DNA of 64,000 bases from Flavobacteriaceae bacterium PS02334. Its GTDB lineage: Bacteria > Bacteroidota > Bacteroidia > Flavobacteriales > Flavobacteriaceae. The stretch covers positions 62,001 to 126,000 of the forward strand of contig JASCOH010000003.1 in assembly GCA_029959295.1 (NCBI GenBank). The letters are read 5' to 3'. The position numbers were made by a program, and so were the translations under genes. This document shows positions 1 to 7,709 of the stretch, one piece after another (position 1 is the stretch's first letter; each line of letters starts with the position of its first letter). Under the pieces are notes generated by a model. That model was not told the origin of the DNA, ran no database searches, and saw only the letters and a list, made by a program, of their open reading frames with translations.

Positions 1-182
1 ACATCATTCCAAGTTTTGTCAATATCGACATCAAGCCATTGCTTGCAACTGTCATTTTGAAATGTTATTTCGCACCACTTTTTACACAATCCTGCATGCT
101 TGGTTCTTTCGTCAGAAACGTGTGAAGAATTATCAAAATTGATGCAATTCAAACAGTGCGATTTTTCAGTTTTTTTACTCAT
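1..182 (-). CDS. Cys-rich small protein, truncated by window edge
   Basis: The frame opens at the ATG at 182 and runs off the left edge after 60 codons, so the C-terminus is unseen. It has Cys pairs at C10-x2-C13 and C35-x3-C39 and a further Cys at 48, separated by a polar stretch, which looks like a small zinc-binding fold. I do not recognise the family. It lies on the same strand as the replication initiator and the 43-residue hydrophobic protein upstream, so it probably belongs to the same phage-like element. A hairpin separates it from them. Function is unknown; zinc binding is inference from the cysteine spacing. Confidence 0.55.
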   Translation of the reverse strand, partial: MSKKTEKSHCLNCINFDNSSHVSDERTKHAGLCKKWCEITFQNDSCKQWLDVDIDKTWND

Positions 183-229
183 TTTTTTAGGTGTTTTTTG
201 GACGAGTCCGATTAACATATTTGTTAAGT

Positions 230-257
230 AAATCCCGACTATCATTAGTCGGGATTT
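230..257. terminator. Hairpin terminator, perfect 11-bp stem
   Basis: An 11-bp perfect stem (230-240 with 247-257) encloses a 6-nt loop. It has an A-run on one side and a T-run on the other, so it could terminate in either direction. It lies downstream of the 43-codon hydrophobic ORF and upstream of the Cys-rich gene. Confidence 0.7.
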
Positions 258-261
258 TGCG

Positions 262-393
262 CTATTTACAATACGTTAAAATATCATAAATAATCAGGGA
301 ATAAAACCAGATACAAAAGCCAAAAAAACCATAGTAAAAAATGGTGGCAGAATGGTTGCATAGAAAGTCATTAAATTGTCTGATTTGTTTCAT
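262..393 (-). CDS. 43-residue hydrophobic protein (possible phage membrane peptide)
   Basis: The ORF starts at ATG 393 and ends at TAG 262. It encodes 43 residues: a short polar start, then one long aromatic hydrophobic stretch (about residues 16-41) that would form a single membrane helix. It sits 21 bp downstream of the replication initiator on the same strand and ends just before a hairpin terminator. Small single-helix proteins are typical of ssDNA phages (coat or morphogenesis peptides), but nothing in the sequence assigns a role. I recognise no homologue. It could also be a chance ORF in AT-rich DNA. Confidence 0.4.
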   Translation of the reverse strand: MKQIRQFNDFLCNHSATIFYYGFFGFCIWFYSLIIYDILTYCK

Positions 394-414
394 AATTTTA
401 AATTTTAAGTTATT

Positions 415-1539
415 TTAAAGTGTGTCTAATCCGATATTTTTTAAGAAATGATTCGCCCTATCATTATCTAATAATTTTCTGTCTAACAAGCCGTCAAGAG
501 TTCCAAGATTTGAAATCAAAGATTTTGCTTTTGTTTTCATTCTAGATTTTGCAACTGGGCATGAAATTGAATATTCAAAACCTAAAAGCTTTTCAGTATC
601 AAAACCAAGCTTTATAAGTTGCTCCTGATAATACTGGATAACGATATCAGTTGGAGAAAGTTCCGTATTAACTTTAGATTTGGGTTTTTCTTCGATATAG
701 TGTTTTAAGCCTGATTTAGCTATTTGAGCCAAATCCTTTTCCTTTGTGGCTAGGAGTTCGCCAAACGTTTTAAAATCAGCTTTAAAACCTTGTTTGCAGA
801 GGTATTCCTTATGTTTTGAAGCTTTAACGGTAAATTCGTAACGAACCAAATTATTAAGAATTGGGCGTTTCATAGGCTCTAAGAAAGCTTTGTAAAACAC
901 AATTGATTTGGATAATAATTCGTGTCCTTTATGGTAAATTTTGCAGTATGGAGTGGAATTCGTTGCTTTTTCTCTTTTATTAAAATCAACTCCCAAATTT
1001 TTATGACCGCTTTGGCTGGTTTGATTAATAAAGTGCATCAAAGGTTTTTTGCTAGCACGTGGAAAATTATGTATAAGACTAAAAGCTACTTTTAAAGATT
1101 TTTCGTCAATAAGCTGATTAATACAAATATCTATATCGGAGACTAAACCATCAAGCAAAGCGGTTTGAGTTAAATGCACTATGCCTAAGGCGTTTATATC
1201 GTCTAAAATCAGCTTAATGTTATCTTTTGTGATTCCTTCAAAATATCTTTTCTTTAACATTTTTGCTGAAATCTGCAATACAAGATATTCTTGGGCTGTT
1301 TTGTTTTTATCGATAAAAGCTTTAACATATAAACGGTACGTAATACCTTGAATTATTTTAACTAAAGGCTTAGCACGGTTAAAGTTATCGCCAAGTTGCG
1401 TTTGTTCAATATCATTATCCAGTTGCTCAATCGACGGATAATATTCTATATAATCAGAAATTAGTCTTTTATCTAAGATTTTAATCTTATCTAATTTAAC
1501 CCGAATTTTTAACGAATCTATTAAACCAGTGTTAAACAT
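415..1539 (-). CDS. Phage/plasmid replication initiator, gpII/X (CRI) type
   Basis: This 374-residue protein resembles replication initiators of filamentous-phage gpII/X or CRI type, which nick one strand to start rolling-circle replication. Seen in the sequence: an Asp-rich strand motif near residues 134-140 (DIDIC), a Tyr-Cys-Lys-x-Tyr-x-Lys-x-x-Glu-Leu motif at 198-208, and a basic-acidic strand RYEFTVK at 233-239. These are the blocks that recur in gpII-like proteins. The N-terminal 60 residues are poorly conserved. There is no signal peptide or membrane segment. A small stem-loop (1546-1561) lies just upstream of the ATG, and a dif-like site lies 66 bp upstream. Neighbours on the same strand are small phage-like ORFs. 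Alternatively it is a plasmid-type Rep in an integrated element. Catalytic Tyr not assigned. Confidence 0.7.
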   Translation of the reverse strand: MFNTGLIDSLKIRVKLDKIKILDKRLISDYIEYYPSIEQLDNDIEQTQLGDNFNRAKPLVKIIQGITYRLYVKAFIDKNKTAQEYLVLQISAKMLKKRYFEGITKDNIKLILDDINALGIVHLTQTALLDGLVSDIDICINQLIDEKSLKVAFSLIHNFPRASKKPLMHFINQTSQSGHKNLGVDFNKREKATNSTPYCKIYHKGHELLSKSIVFYKAFLEPMKRPILNNLVRYEFTVKASKHKEYLCKQGFKADFKTFGELLATKEKDLAQIAKSGLKHYIEEKPKSKVNTELSPTDIVIQYYQEQLIKLGFDTEKLLGFEYSISCPVAKSRMKTKAKSLISNLGTLDGLLDRKLLDNDRANHFLKNIGLDTL

Positions 1540-1604
1540 GAATTTTAGTGTTTTAGCACTACAATACTTAAAATCAACACATTACACCTGATAAGCTTTT
1601 ATTT

Positions 1605-1632
1605 CTGCACTATAATTTATATTATGTAAAAT
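1605..1632 (+). other. dif: dif-like XerC/XerD recombination site
   Basis: The 28-bp segment has the 11+6+11 architecture of dif: a left arm CTGCACTATAA (1605-1615), a 6-bp centre TTTATA (1616-1621) and a right arm TTATGTAAAAT (1622-1632). Compared with dif sequences as I recall them, the XerD arm matches E. coli and B. subtilis at 10 of 11 positions each, and the 21 right-hand bases match E. coli dif at 19. Only the outer part of the XerC arm diverges, which is the usual variable part. The site lies between a phage-type Rep gene and ordinary chromosomal genes, where a dif-integrated phage would have its junction. Confidence 0.6.
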
Positions 1633-1685
1633 AGAGTATTTCAAAACTACCTTTTATGCAGTTTTCTACAGTTTGATTAAATCTG

Positions 1686-1693
1686 TATATTTG
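1686..1693 (+). promoter_or_regulatory. Bacteroidota -7 promoter element (TATATTTG)
   Basis: Perfect match to TAnnTTTG, 29 bp before the ATG of the 24-codon ORF at 1722. A TTTG at 1672-1675 is too close to be a standard -33 box, so the upstream element is weak. Confidence 0.4.
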
Positions 1694-1721
1694 CCCACTT
1701 TCTAACCTTAGATTTAAATTA

Positions 1722-1796
1722 ATGGAATTTTTATTTATAATCGTTGTTGTGTTCTTATTGTTTTTTGCTCCGAAATACTTCCGTAAAAAAAAATAA
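1722..1796 (+). CDS. 24-residue membrane micro-ORF
   Basis: The ORF starts at ATG 1722 and stops at TAA 1794-1796. It encodes one hydrophobic helix rich in Val, Leu and Phe followed by Ala-Pro-Lys-Tyr-Phe-Arg and a Lys tail, which is the normal positive-inside topology of a small inner-membrane protein. A TAnnTTTG promoter element lies at a suitable distance upstream and the gene sits convergently against cbpM, ending 3 bp from it. The minus-strand reading of the same region is low-complexity and less convincing. I do not recognise a family. It could be a chance ORF. Confidence 0.35.
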   Translation: MEFLFIIVVVFLLFFAPKYFRKKK

Positions 1797-1799
1797 AAA

Positions 1800-2087
1800 T
1801 TACTCATGAAGTTTTAAGCGATTTTTGAGCTCGCGAATTTCATCATTCAGTTTAGTTTGTTTTTTAAGCAGATTTAATATCACATCAATTCCTTCGTGAT
1901 TTATATGCAATTCATAATGCAATTGTCTGCAGCGCTCTAAATCTTGCAAACATTCAGGATCAAGAAAAATTTCATTGTCTTGACGTGATAATTCTAAAAT
2001 TCCCATTTCTTCCAAAACATCTATGAATGAGGTTTCAATATTATAATGGCTGCAATATTCTGATATGATTATTCTTTCGATTTTCAT
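1800..2087 (-). CDS. cbpM: Chaperone modulator CbpM
   Basis: This 95-residue MerR-like helix-turn-helix protein matches CbpM, the small modulator that binds the J-domain of CbpA and inhibits its co-chaperone and DNA-binding activities. The fold signs are an N-terminal helical segment beginning with the ERIIISEYC sequence, a beta-turn around the word 'DNEIFLDPE', and a C-terminal amphipathic coiled coil that ends in Lys/Glu repeats. It follows cbpA after an 11-bp gap on the same strand, the usual cbpA-cbpM order, so the two should be co-transcribed. Length is normal for the family. Confidence 0.85.
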   Translation of the reverse strand: MKIERIIISEYCSHYNIETSFIDVLEEMGILELSRQDNEIFLDPECLQDLERCRQLHYELHINHEGIDVILNLLKKQTKLNDEIRELKNRLKLHE

Positions 2088-2098
2088 GGCTGTAAATT

Positions 2099-2992
2099 TT
2101 AAAGTTTGGATAAATTTCTAAAAGCTTCTTTTTGTTCTTCAGATAAATTCACAGGAATTTTTATATCATAATTGATAATCAAACTTCCAAAACTTCCTTC
2201 TTTTTTATACACCGGAAGCCCTTTATTTTTCAATTTCACTTTCGTTCCATTTTGCGTTCCTTCTGGAACTTTGAGCTTGACTTTTCCGTCTAAAGTCTCA
2301 ACTGTTATTTCTCCGCCTAAAACTGCAGTATACAAATCAATAGCGACAGTTTTGTAAATATCTTCATTAAGTCGCTTAAATTCAGGATCATCGCTAATTT
2401 TAAAAGTTATAAATAAGTCCCCAGATAAACCGTTGTTTGTGCCTGGCGCTCCATGTCCTTTTAGCTTAATCACTTGTCCGTCAGCGATTCCGGCTGGCAC
2501 AGTAATTCGCAGATTCTTTCCATTTACGGTAATTGTCTGTTTATGTGTATTTAAAATATCCCTTAAATTTAGCTGCAATTCTGCGTTATAATCTTGTCCT
2601 TTATACTGGGCTTGTTGCCTGCTTTTTCCTTGATTTCCAAACATAGAGCTGAAGAAATCTGAGAAATCGCCACCGTCAAAACTTCCTCCGAAATCTGAAT
2701 AAGAACCGCTTTGTCCTTGTCCCTGATATTGCGACTGAGACTGTTTCTGCCTTTCAAATTCATCAGCATGTTGCCAATTTTCACCATAAGCGTCATACTT
2801 TTTCCTCTTTTCAGGATCGCTGAGCACTTCATTCGCTTCATTAATCTGCTGGAATTTTTTGTGCGCTTCCTCATCATTTGGATTAACGTCAGGATGATAT
2901 TTCCTAGCCAGTTTTCGATATGCTTTTTTTACTTGGTCCGCCGAAGCCGCTTTGTCAATCTCAAGTAATTTGTAATAATCTATAAATGCCAT
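2099..2992 (-). CDS. cbpA: CbpA-type DnaJ co-chaperone
   Basis: A 297-residue Hsp40 that would stimulate DnaK ATPase and deliver unfolded substrates in the cytoplasm. Domains: J-domain at about 5-70 with the essential HPD motif (His-Pro-Asp near 33-35), a Gly/Ser/Gln-rich linker at about 82-130, then two beta-barrel substrate-binding domains typical of the DnaJ C-terminus (130-290). The Cys-rich zinc-finger domain of DnaJ is absent, which identifies the CbpA subtype. It is followed by cbpM, its usual modulator. Start ATG 2992 gives the standard N-terminus of the J-domain. No gene upstream on the strand is close enough to be in the same operon. Confidence 0.9.
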   Translation of the reverse strand: MAFIDYYKLLEIDKAASADQVKKAYRKLARKYHPDVNPNDEEAHKKFQQINEANEVLSDPEKRKKYDAYGENWQHADEFERQKQSQSQYQGQGQSGSYSDFGGSFDGGDFSDFFSSMFGNQGKSRQQAQYKGQDYNAELQLNLRDILNTHKQTITVNGKNLRITVPAGIADGQVIKLKGHGAPGTNNGLSGDLFITFKISDDPEFKRLNEDIYKTVAIDLYTAVLGGEITVETLDGKVKLKVPEGTQNGTKVKLKNKGLPVYKKEGSFGSLIINYDIKIPVNLSEEQKEAFRNLSKL

Positions 2993-3056
2993 AATTTCAG
3001 ATGTATATAATAAATTTAAGAATTTTCAGTGAAATTTCAATTCATTTTATGACAAA

Positions 3057-3084
3057 AAAAACACCGCAAAAAATGCAGTGTTTT
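3057..3084 (-). terminator. Terminator after the DUF2911 gene
   Basis: Inverted repeat with arms AAAACACCGC and GCAGTGTTTT (one G-T pair) around a short A/T loop, followed by a T-run on the minus strand. It lies between the DUF2911 gene and cbpA. Confidence 0.65.
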
Positions 3085-3114
3085 ATACTATTTCCTAAAA
3101 ATTTAAATAAGATA

Positions 3115-3627
3115 TTATTTGATTTTAACAGGAATATCCCAATTTTCCCAGCTTAAAGTAATGTTGTCTTTATTCACTTTATAAACTAATTTTTCTGTCA
3201 GGGAAGCCGATTTTTTAGGAGTAACTTTAACTCTCAATTGCTCTTCTTTATCATTTACTTTATAAGCGCCCCATTGTTTCCATTCTTTGTTGAAAATAAT
3301 TGTAGCTGATTCTTTTTCAGGAATTACGAAGAATGAATATTTTCCAGCAGGCAATTTTTTTCCTTCTACAGTAATTTCTTTATCTGTTTCAAAAGTAGTC
3401 GCATCATTTGCGCCAGCTCTCCAAACCTTCCCATAAGGAACCAATTCGCCCCAAATAGTTCTTCCTTTTACAGAAGGACTTCCATAATTAATAGTAATTG
3501 TAGCGCCATTAATTTTTCCTGTAGCCGTTTCTGCCGGACTCGCTACTGCTTTCTTTTCTTGAGCATTTGCAAGCGTAGCCATGCAGATTGTCAGTAAGAA
3601 TACGCCAATTTTTTTGTGTAGTTTCAT
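3115..3627 (-). CDS. DUF2911 family exported protein
   Basis: 170 residues with a clear Sec signal peptide (about 1-22, Lys-rich start, hydrophobic core, ANA cleavage) and a single mature domain of the DUF2911 type: an all-beta, transthyretin-like fold with the recognisable GSPSVKGR, '[16 protein letters not shown]' and LPAGKYS motifs. Members are common in Bacteroidota, are periplasmic, and have no established function. The gene is monocistronic: a terminator follows and the next gene upstream is divergent. On its own strand a TATATTTA sequence close to the TAnnTTTG box lies upstream of the ATG. Confidence 0.85.
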   Translation of the reverse strand: MKLHKKIGVFLLTICMATLANAQEKKAVASPAETATGKINGATITINYGSPSVKGRTIWGELVPYGKVWRAGANDATTFETDKEITVEGKKLPAGKYSFFVIPEKESATIIFNKEWKQWGAYKVNDKEEQLRVKVTPKKSASLTEKLVYKVNKDNITLSWENWDIPVKIK

Positions 3628-3771
3628 CTTGATTTTGTGTTGATTAGTTATTTAATTTGTTAGTAAATATACGCAAGACCAAGCTTGAATTATTTCAATA
3701 TTATATTTTTTTTAAGAAATTTAACATAGAAATATTATCTTTTTTTAAAGCAGAAATCAATCAGCGTGAAC

Positions 3772-3779
3772 TATTTTTG
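3772..3779 (+). promoter_or_regulatory. Bacteroidota -7 element (TATTTTTG) for the EamA gene
   Basis: Exact TAnnTTTG match ending 17 bp before the ATG at 3797. No convincing TTG box is seen at -33. Confidence 0.45.
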
Positions 3780-3796
3780 TAATCAAATTTAAACTC

Positions 3797-4663
3797 ATGC
3801 TCTATTTAATTTTAAGCATTATTTGCAGTGTTTCGGTTGGAATTCTACTGAAAATCGCTAAAAGATATTCAATCGATATCGTTCAAGTTATCACCGTAAA
3901 TTACGCTTTCGCGATAGCACTTTGTTATTTCAGTTTTAGTCCGGATATTTCTGTAATTGACAAGAATTCTCCTTGGGAAATCTATATTCCGTTGGCAATT
4001 TTGCTTCCAAGCGTATTTTTGATTTTAGCTTCTTCCATAAAAAATATGGGAATTGTCAAAACAGATATTGCCCAAAGATTATCATTATTCATTCCAATTT
4101 TAGCTGCTTATTTTATATTTAAAGAAGATTTCAGCCAGTTGAAATTCATTGGTTTGGCTGTTGCTTTTCCGGCAATGATTCTAATTCTGTCAAGAAATAA
4201 ATCAGAAGACCCTGCTCAAAAAAAATGGATTTATCCAACTTTGGTAGTATTAGGTTTTGGAATAATCGATGTTTTTTTCAAGCAAATCGCCTTGCAGAAA
4301 AACTTCCCTTACATTACTTCCCTATTTGTAGTTTTTTGTATCGCATTTGTCGTATCGCTTTTATTTACAACCTATTCAGTTATAATTCAAAAGAAAAAAC
4401 TGCAATTTATCAACCTGATTTTTGGAAGTGTTTTAGGAATTTTAAACTTCGGAAATATACTATTCTACTTAAAAGCACACAAAGCTTTTTCAGAAAATCC
4501 AACTACAGTTTTTGCCTCTATGAATATGGGAGTCATCATTTTAGGAAGCTTGGCCGGAATTTTGATATTCAAGGAAAAAGTTACTTTAAAAAATTATATC
4601 GGAATTATTTTAGCTTTGGGAGCAATTGTCCTGATCACTCTTTCGCAATTGCAAAAAGGCTAG
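3797..4663 (+). CDS. EamA/DMT family transporter
   Basis: A 288-residue integral membrane protein with about ten hydrophobic helices arranged as two EamA repeats (about 1-130 and 148-285). It has the short, Lys-rich loops and the Gly-rich helices with a final 'LGAIVLITLSQ' that are usual for drug/metabolite transporters. The substrate cannot be told from sequence; family members export amino acids, nucleotides or metabolites, or import sugars. It is transcribed alone, divergently from the DUF2911 gene, with a TAnnTTTG promoter element upstream. No associated substrate gene suggests a role. Confidence 0.8.
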   Translation: MLYLILSIICSVSVGILLKIAKRYSIDIVQVITVNYAFAIALCYFSFSPDISVIDKNSPWEIYIPLAILLPSVFLILASSIKNMGIVKTDIAQRLSLFIPILAAYFIFKEDFSQLKFIGLAVAFPAMILILSRNKSEDPAQKKWIYPTLVVLGFGIIDVFFKQIALQKNFPYITSLFVVFCIAFVVSLLFTTYSVIIQKKKLQFINLIFGSVLGILNFGNILFYLKAHKAFSENPTTVFASMNMGVIILGSLAGILIFKEKVTLKNYIGIILALGAIVLITLSQLQKG

Positions 4664-4753
4664 TTTCAACATAATATTCTCATTATTTTAAACTTCAATC
4701 ATTGCAACTATTAAGAATAAAGTTTATTTTTACTAAATCACAGTTAGCGAAAT

Positions 4754-6670
4754 ATGAAAAACCCGATTGCAGAAAGGATTGTTGATTTTCTAAAGAATTA
4801 TCCGCCTTTTAACAGCTTAAATTACCAAGAATTACTGCACATAGCAACGGAAATCAGCGTGCTTTATCTCGAAAAAAATAAAATCCTTTTTCAGATTGGA
4901 GACGTCTGCCATGATAGTTTTTATGTTGTGGCTTCAGGCGCCATCGGACTTTCGGTGACTTCTGATGCTGAAGAAACTTTGATTGATAAATGTGATGAAG
5001 GCGATATTTTAGGACTTCGTCCCTTTTTTGCTAAAAATAATTATTTGATGACGGCCAAAGCGCGTGAAGAAAGTATTGTTTATGCTATTCCGATTGCTAT
5101 TTTTCAGCCTTATGTTATTGCTAATCAAGACATTTTAAGTTTTCTTCTGGAAAGTTTTGCGTCAAATACAAGAAATCCTTACGATCAAGAACATCGTGGG
5201 ACTTTGATTTCTGAAAATATAATTTATAAGGAACAAAAGGCTGATATTCAGTATTTTCAGTCCATCCATTATTCAAAAGATCCGATTACGGCGACGCAAG
5301 ATGCAATCGTAAAAGATATTGCGCAAATGATGACCGACAAAATGATCGGAAGCGTCATTATTAAGAATGGAAATCTGCCAATCGGAATTGTAACTGACAA
5401 AGATCTCCGATCAAAAATCGCAACCGGACAATTCCAAATTACGACAACCGCTTCAAAAATAATGACTTCACCTGTAATCACGGTTCCAGAAGATTTGTCT
5501 TTGGCGGAAGCGCAATTGTATATGTTGAAATATAATGTTGATTATCTGTGTGTTACGGTTGATGGTTCTGACCGTTCTGAAGTTCGCGGCGTGATTTCTG
5601 AAAATGATTTGGTGGTAGCCCAAGCGAATAATCCAGGCGTTTTGATTAAGGAAGTAAAACGTGCGCAGACGCCGAAAGACTTGAAGCGAATTCGTGAAAA
5701 ATTAACGGAATTAATCCAAACTTCAATTCACAAAGACATTCCGCTTTCACACATCATGAATATTTCTGGCGAGATAAATACCGCAATTTCAAGGCGTGCG
5801 ATTGATTTGGCAATTTTAGAAATGGGTTCGCCTCCTGCCCGATTTGCTTGGCTGAGCATTGGAAGCCAAGGAAGAAAAGAACAGCTATTATTAACCGACC
5901 AAGACAATATTTTAGTCTTTGAAGATGTGGCCCAAGAAAAATACAGAGATGTAAAAGATTACTTTTTGCGCTTGGCCAGAAGGACTGTTTCTACGCTTGA
6001 AAAAGTAGGCTACATGACTTCTCCAGATGGTGCGGTTGCAAGTAATATAATTTGGTGTAAGTCGTTGACTGATTGGATTAAGCAGTATAATATGTGGATT
6101 AATACTCCAGGTGAAAATAGTGATACGATTAATACAATTTTCTTCGATTATGAAATTGCTTTTGGCGAAACTGCTATTGAAGAAACGATCACAGAAATTA
6201 TCTATAAAAATGCTGTAGGCAATAAATTATTTTTTGACTATTTAGGAAATGATGCTTTGAAAAAACCACCACCATTGGGCTTTTTTCGTCAATTTTTAGT
6301 AGAAGAAGGTGGTGAAAATAAAGATACTTTTGATATAAAAACAAGAGCCTTGATGCCTTTGATAGATGCGGCGCGTCTGCTGACAATCAGCCACAATATC
6401 AAAGGAATCAACAATACTTTCATGCGTTTCAAGCAGTTGGCAGTTGCAGATCCAAAGAATGCTGAATTGTTTGTGAATTGTGCTGAAGCATTTTTAACTT
6501 TATCAGAATTTCGAACTGTTGAAGGTTTAAAGAATGACAGTAGCGGTCAATTTATAAATCTGGAAGAACTTTCAAAAACGGACAAAGTGAAGCTGAAAAA
6601 CTGCTTTATTCCGATAAAAGAATTGCAAGAACTGATTAAAAACCGATTTAAGCTTACTTATTTCTCATAA
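4754..6670 (+). CDS. cNMP-binding/CBS/DUF294 nucleotidyltransferase-like protein
   Basis: 638 residues in four blocks: a cyclic-nucleotide-binding beta-barrel (about 10-130), a pair of CBS domains (about 155-285), a DUF294 nucleotidyltransferase-fold domain (about 300-440) with the signature GSQGRKEQ...TDQDN, and the DUF294 C-terminal helical domain (460-635). The fold is that of GlnD/GlnB-uridylyltransferase relatives, so nucleotide transfer or nucleotide-dependent regulation is inferred. One base separates its stop from the next ATG, so it is co-translated with the DnaQ-fold gene. In Vibrio and Pseudomonas relatives the same pair lies beside acs and an SSS sensor kinase, as here. Substrate unknown. 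Confidence 0.85.
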   Translation: MKNPIAERIVDFLKNYPPFNSLNYQELLHIATEISVLYLEKNKILFQIGDVCHDSFYVVASGAIGLSVTSDAEETLIDKCDEGDILGLRPFFAKNNYLMTAKAREESIVYAIPIAIFQPYVIANQDILSFLLESFASNTRNPYDQEHRGTLISENIIYKEQKADIQYFQSIHYSKDPITATQDAIVKDIAQMMTDKMIGSVIIKNGNLPIGIVTDKDLRSKIATGQFQITTTASKIMTSPVITVPEDLSLAEAQLYMLKYNVDYLCVTVDGSDRSEVRGVISENDLVVAQANNPGVLIKEVKRAQTPKDLKRIREKLTELIQTSIHKDIPLSHIMNISGEINTAISRRAIDLAILEMGSPPARFAWLSIGSQGRKEQLLLTDQDNILVFEDVAQEKYRDVKDYFLRLARRTVSTLEKVGYMTSPDGAVASNIIWCKSLTDWIKQYNMWINTPGENSDTINTIFFDYEIAFGETAIEETITEIIYKNAVGNKLFFDYLGNDALKKPPPLGFFRQFLVEEGGENKDTFDIKTRALMPLIDAARLLTISHNIKGINNTFMRFKQLAVADPKNAELFVNCAEAFLTLSEFRTVEGLKNDSSGQFINLEELSKTDKVKLKNCFIPIKELQELIKNRFKLTYFS

Positions 6671-6671
6671 T

Positions 6672-7265
6672 ATGTTAGACTGGCTAAAAATAAACAAAGA
6701 TTACCCAGAATTTTGGAAAGAATATCTGCATAAATTTGAGCATAAATCAAAGAGATTTGTCGTATTCAGTACTGAAACGACGGGCTTAGATACTGAAAAA
6801 GACGTGATTCTTTCAATCGGCGCTGTCGGAATTGAGAAAGATCGAATTATTGTAAAAGATAGTTTTGACATTACAATTGTCCAAGATAAATTTAATCCTG
6901 AAGTTGCTATAAAAAACGGAATTTTAAAGGATAACAATGAAGATAAAGTTTCCCAAAATGAAGCGATAACTAATTTTGTCAATTATTTAGGAAATGCGAC
7001 TTTGGTCGGGCATAGAATTCATTTCGATATTGCGATGCTTAACGAAGCTTTAGAAAAACTGCAAGTGGGAAGGTTAAAAAATGAAGCTTTGGATATTGAA
7101 ATTATGTATCAAAAATGGAAACAATTGCCTGAAGATAAGCAAGTTTCAATTGACGAGCTAAGTACTACATTTAAAATTTCTAAAAGCGACAGACACACTG
7201 CTTCTGGAGATGCCTACATTATTTCATTGCTTTTTTTAAGGTTGAAACAAAGATTGGGCTTATAA
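6672..7265 (+). CDS. DnaQ-fold 3'-5' exonuclease-like protein with altered active site
   Basis: 197 residues with an RNase T/DnaQ (DEDDh) fold. The Exo I motif normally reads D-x-E-T-T-G, but here it is Ser33-Thr-Glu35-Thr-Thr-Gly, so the first metal-binding Asp is replaced. The other three are present: Asp119 in the GHRIHFD motif, and His175 and Asp180 in the HTASGDA motif. The codon is AGT and no frameshift is visible. Loss of the first Asp usually abolishes two-metal catalysis, so the protein may be a regulator or binding partner of the DUF294 protein rather than a proofreading nuclease. The gene starts one base after it. An active variant with an alternative metal ligand cannot be excluded. 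Confidence 0.8.
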   Translation: MLDWLKINKDYPEFWKEYLHKFEHKSKRFVVFSTETTGLDTEKDVILSIGAVGIEKDRIIVKDSFDITIVQDKFNPEVAIKNGILKDNNEDKVSQNEAITNFVNYLGNATLVGHRIHFDIAMLNEALEKLQVGRLKNEALDIEIMYQKWKQLPEDKQVSIDELSTTFKISKSDRHTASGDAYIISLLFLRLKQRLGL

Positions 7266-7280
7266 AATTCCAAAAATTAT

Positions 7281-7709
7281 ATGATTCAGATTGAACAAAT
7301 TGCTTATGATTTTACTTGGCCGATTCGTCAAGAAGTAATGTATCCTGATCAAGAATTGGATTTTGTCAAGCTTGAAAATGATGAAATCGGAATTCATTTT
7401 GCTTTGTACTTTGACCATAAACTAACTGGAGTTGTTTCGCTTTTTGATCAAGAAGATATTTATCAATTTCGAAAATTAGCGATTTTAGATAACGTTCAGA
7501 AAAAGGGTTTAGGGACAAAATTAATGGAATATGTGATTGATTTCTGTAAAGTTCAAAAGGCTTCAAAATTGTGGTGCAATGCGAGAGTGAACGCAAAAGA
7601 ATTTTACAAGCGTCTTGGATTTCAGGAAACTGAAAATACCTTTTTTAAAGACGGCTACGATTTTGTCGTAATGGAATTAGATTTTAATTACGATTCAGAA
7701 ATCACCTAA
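7281..7709 (+). CDS. GNAT family N-acetyltransferase
   Basis: 142 residues with the GNAT fold: the central strand reading 'FRKLAILDNVQKKGLGTKLM' contains the acetyl-CoA-binding motif A (here K-K-G-L-G-T-K-L), and the C-terminal part has the KLWCNARVNA and 'FYKRLGF' strands typical of motif B. The acceptor is unknown. It follows the DnaQ-fold gene after 15 bp, so it may belong to the same operon, though it has no counterpart in the proteobacterial version of this neighbourhood. Its 3' end overlaps the convergent gene on the other strand by 15 bp. Confidence 0.8.
   Translation: MIQIEQIAYDFTWPIRQEVMYPDQELDFVKLENDEIGIHFALYFDHKLTGVVSLFDQEDIYQFRKLAILDNVQKKGLGTKLMEYVIDFCKVQKASKLWCNARVNAKEFYKRLGFQETENTFFKDGYDFVVMELDFNYDSEIT

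Noticed and set aside
205-229. TTAAC-ATATTT-GTTAA inverted repeat as an att or dif site
   Set aside because: The arms are only 5 bp and the surrounding sequence matches dif less well than 1605-1632.
1622-1807. 61-codon ORF on the minus strand
   Set aside because: Low-complexity Asn/Lys/Phe composition, overlaps the plus-strand micro-ORF and the dif-like site, and has no family resemblance.
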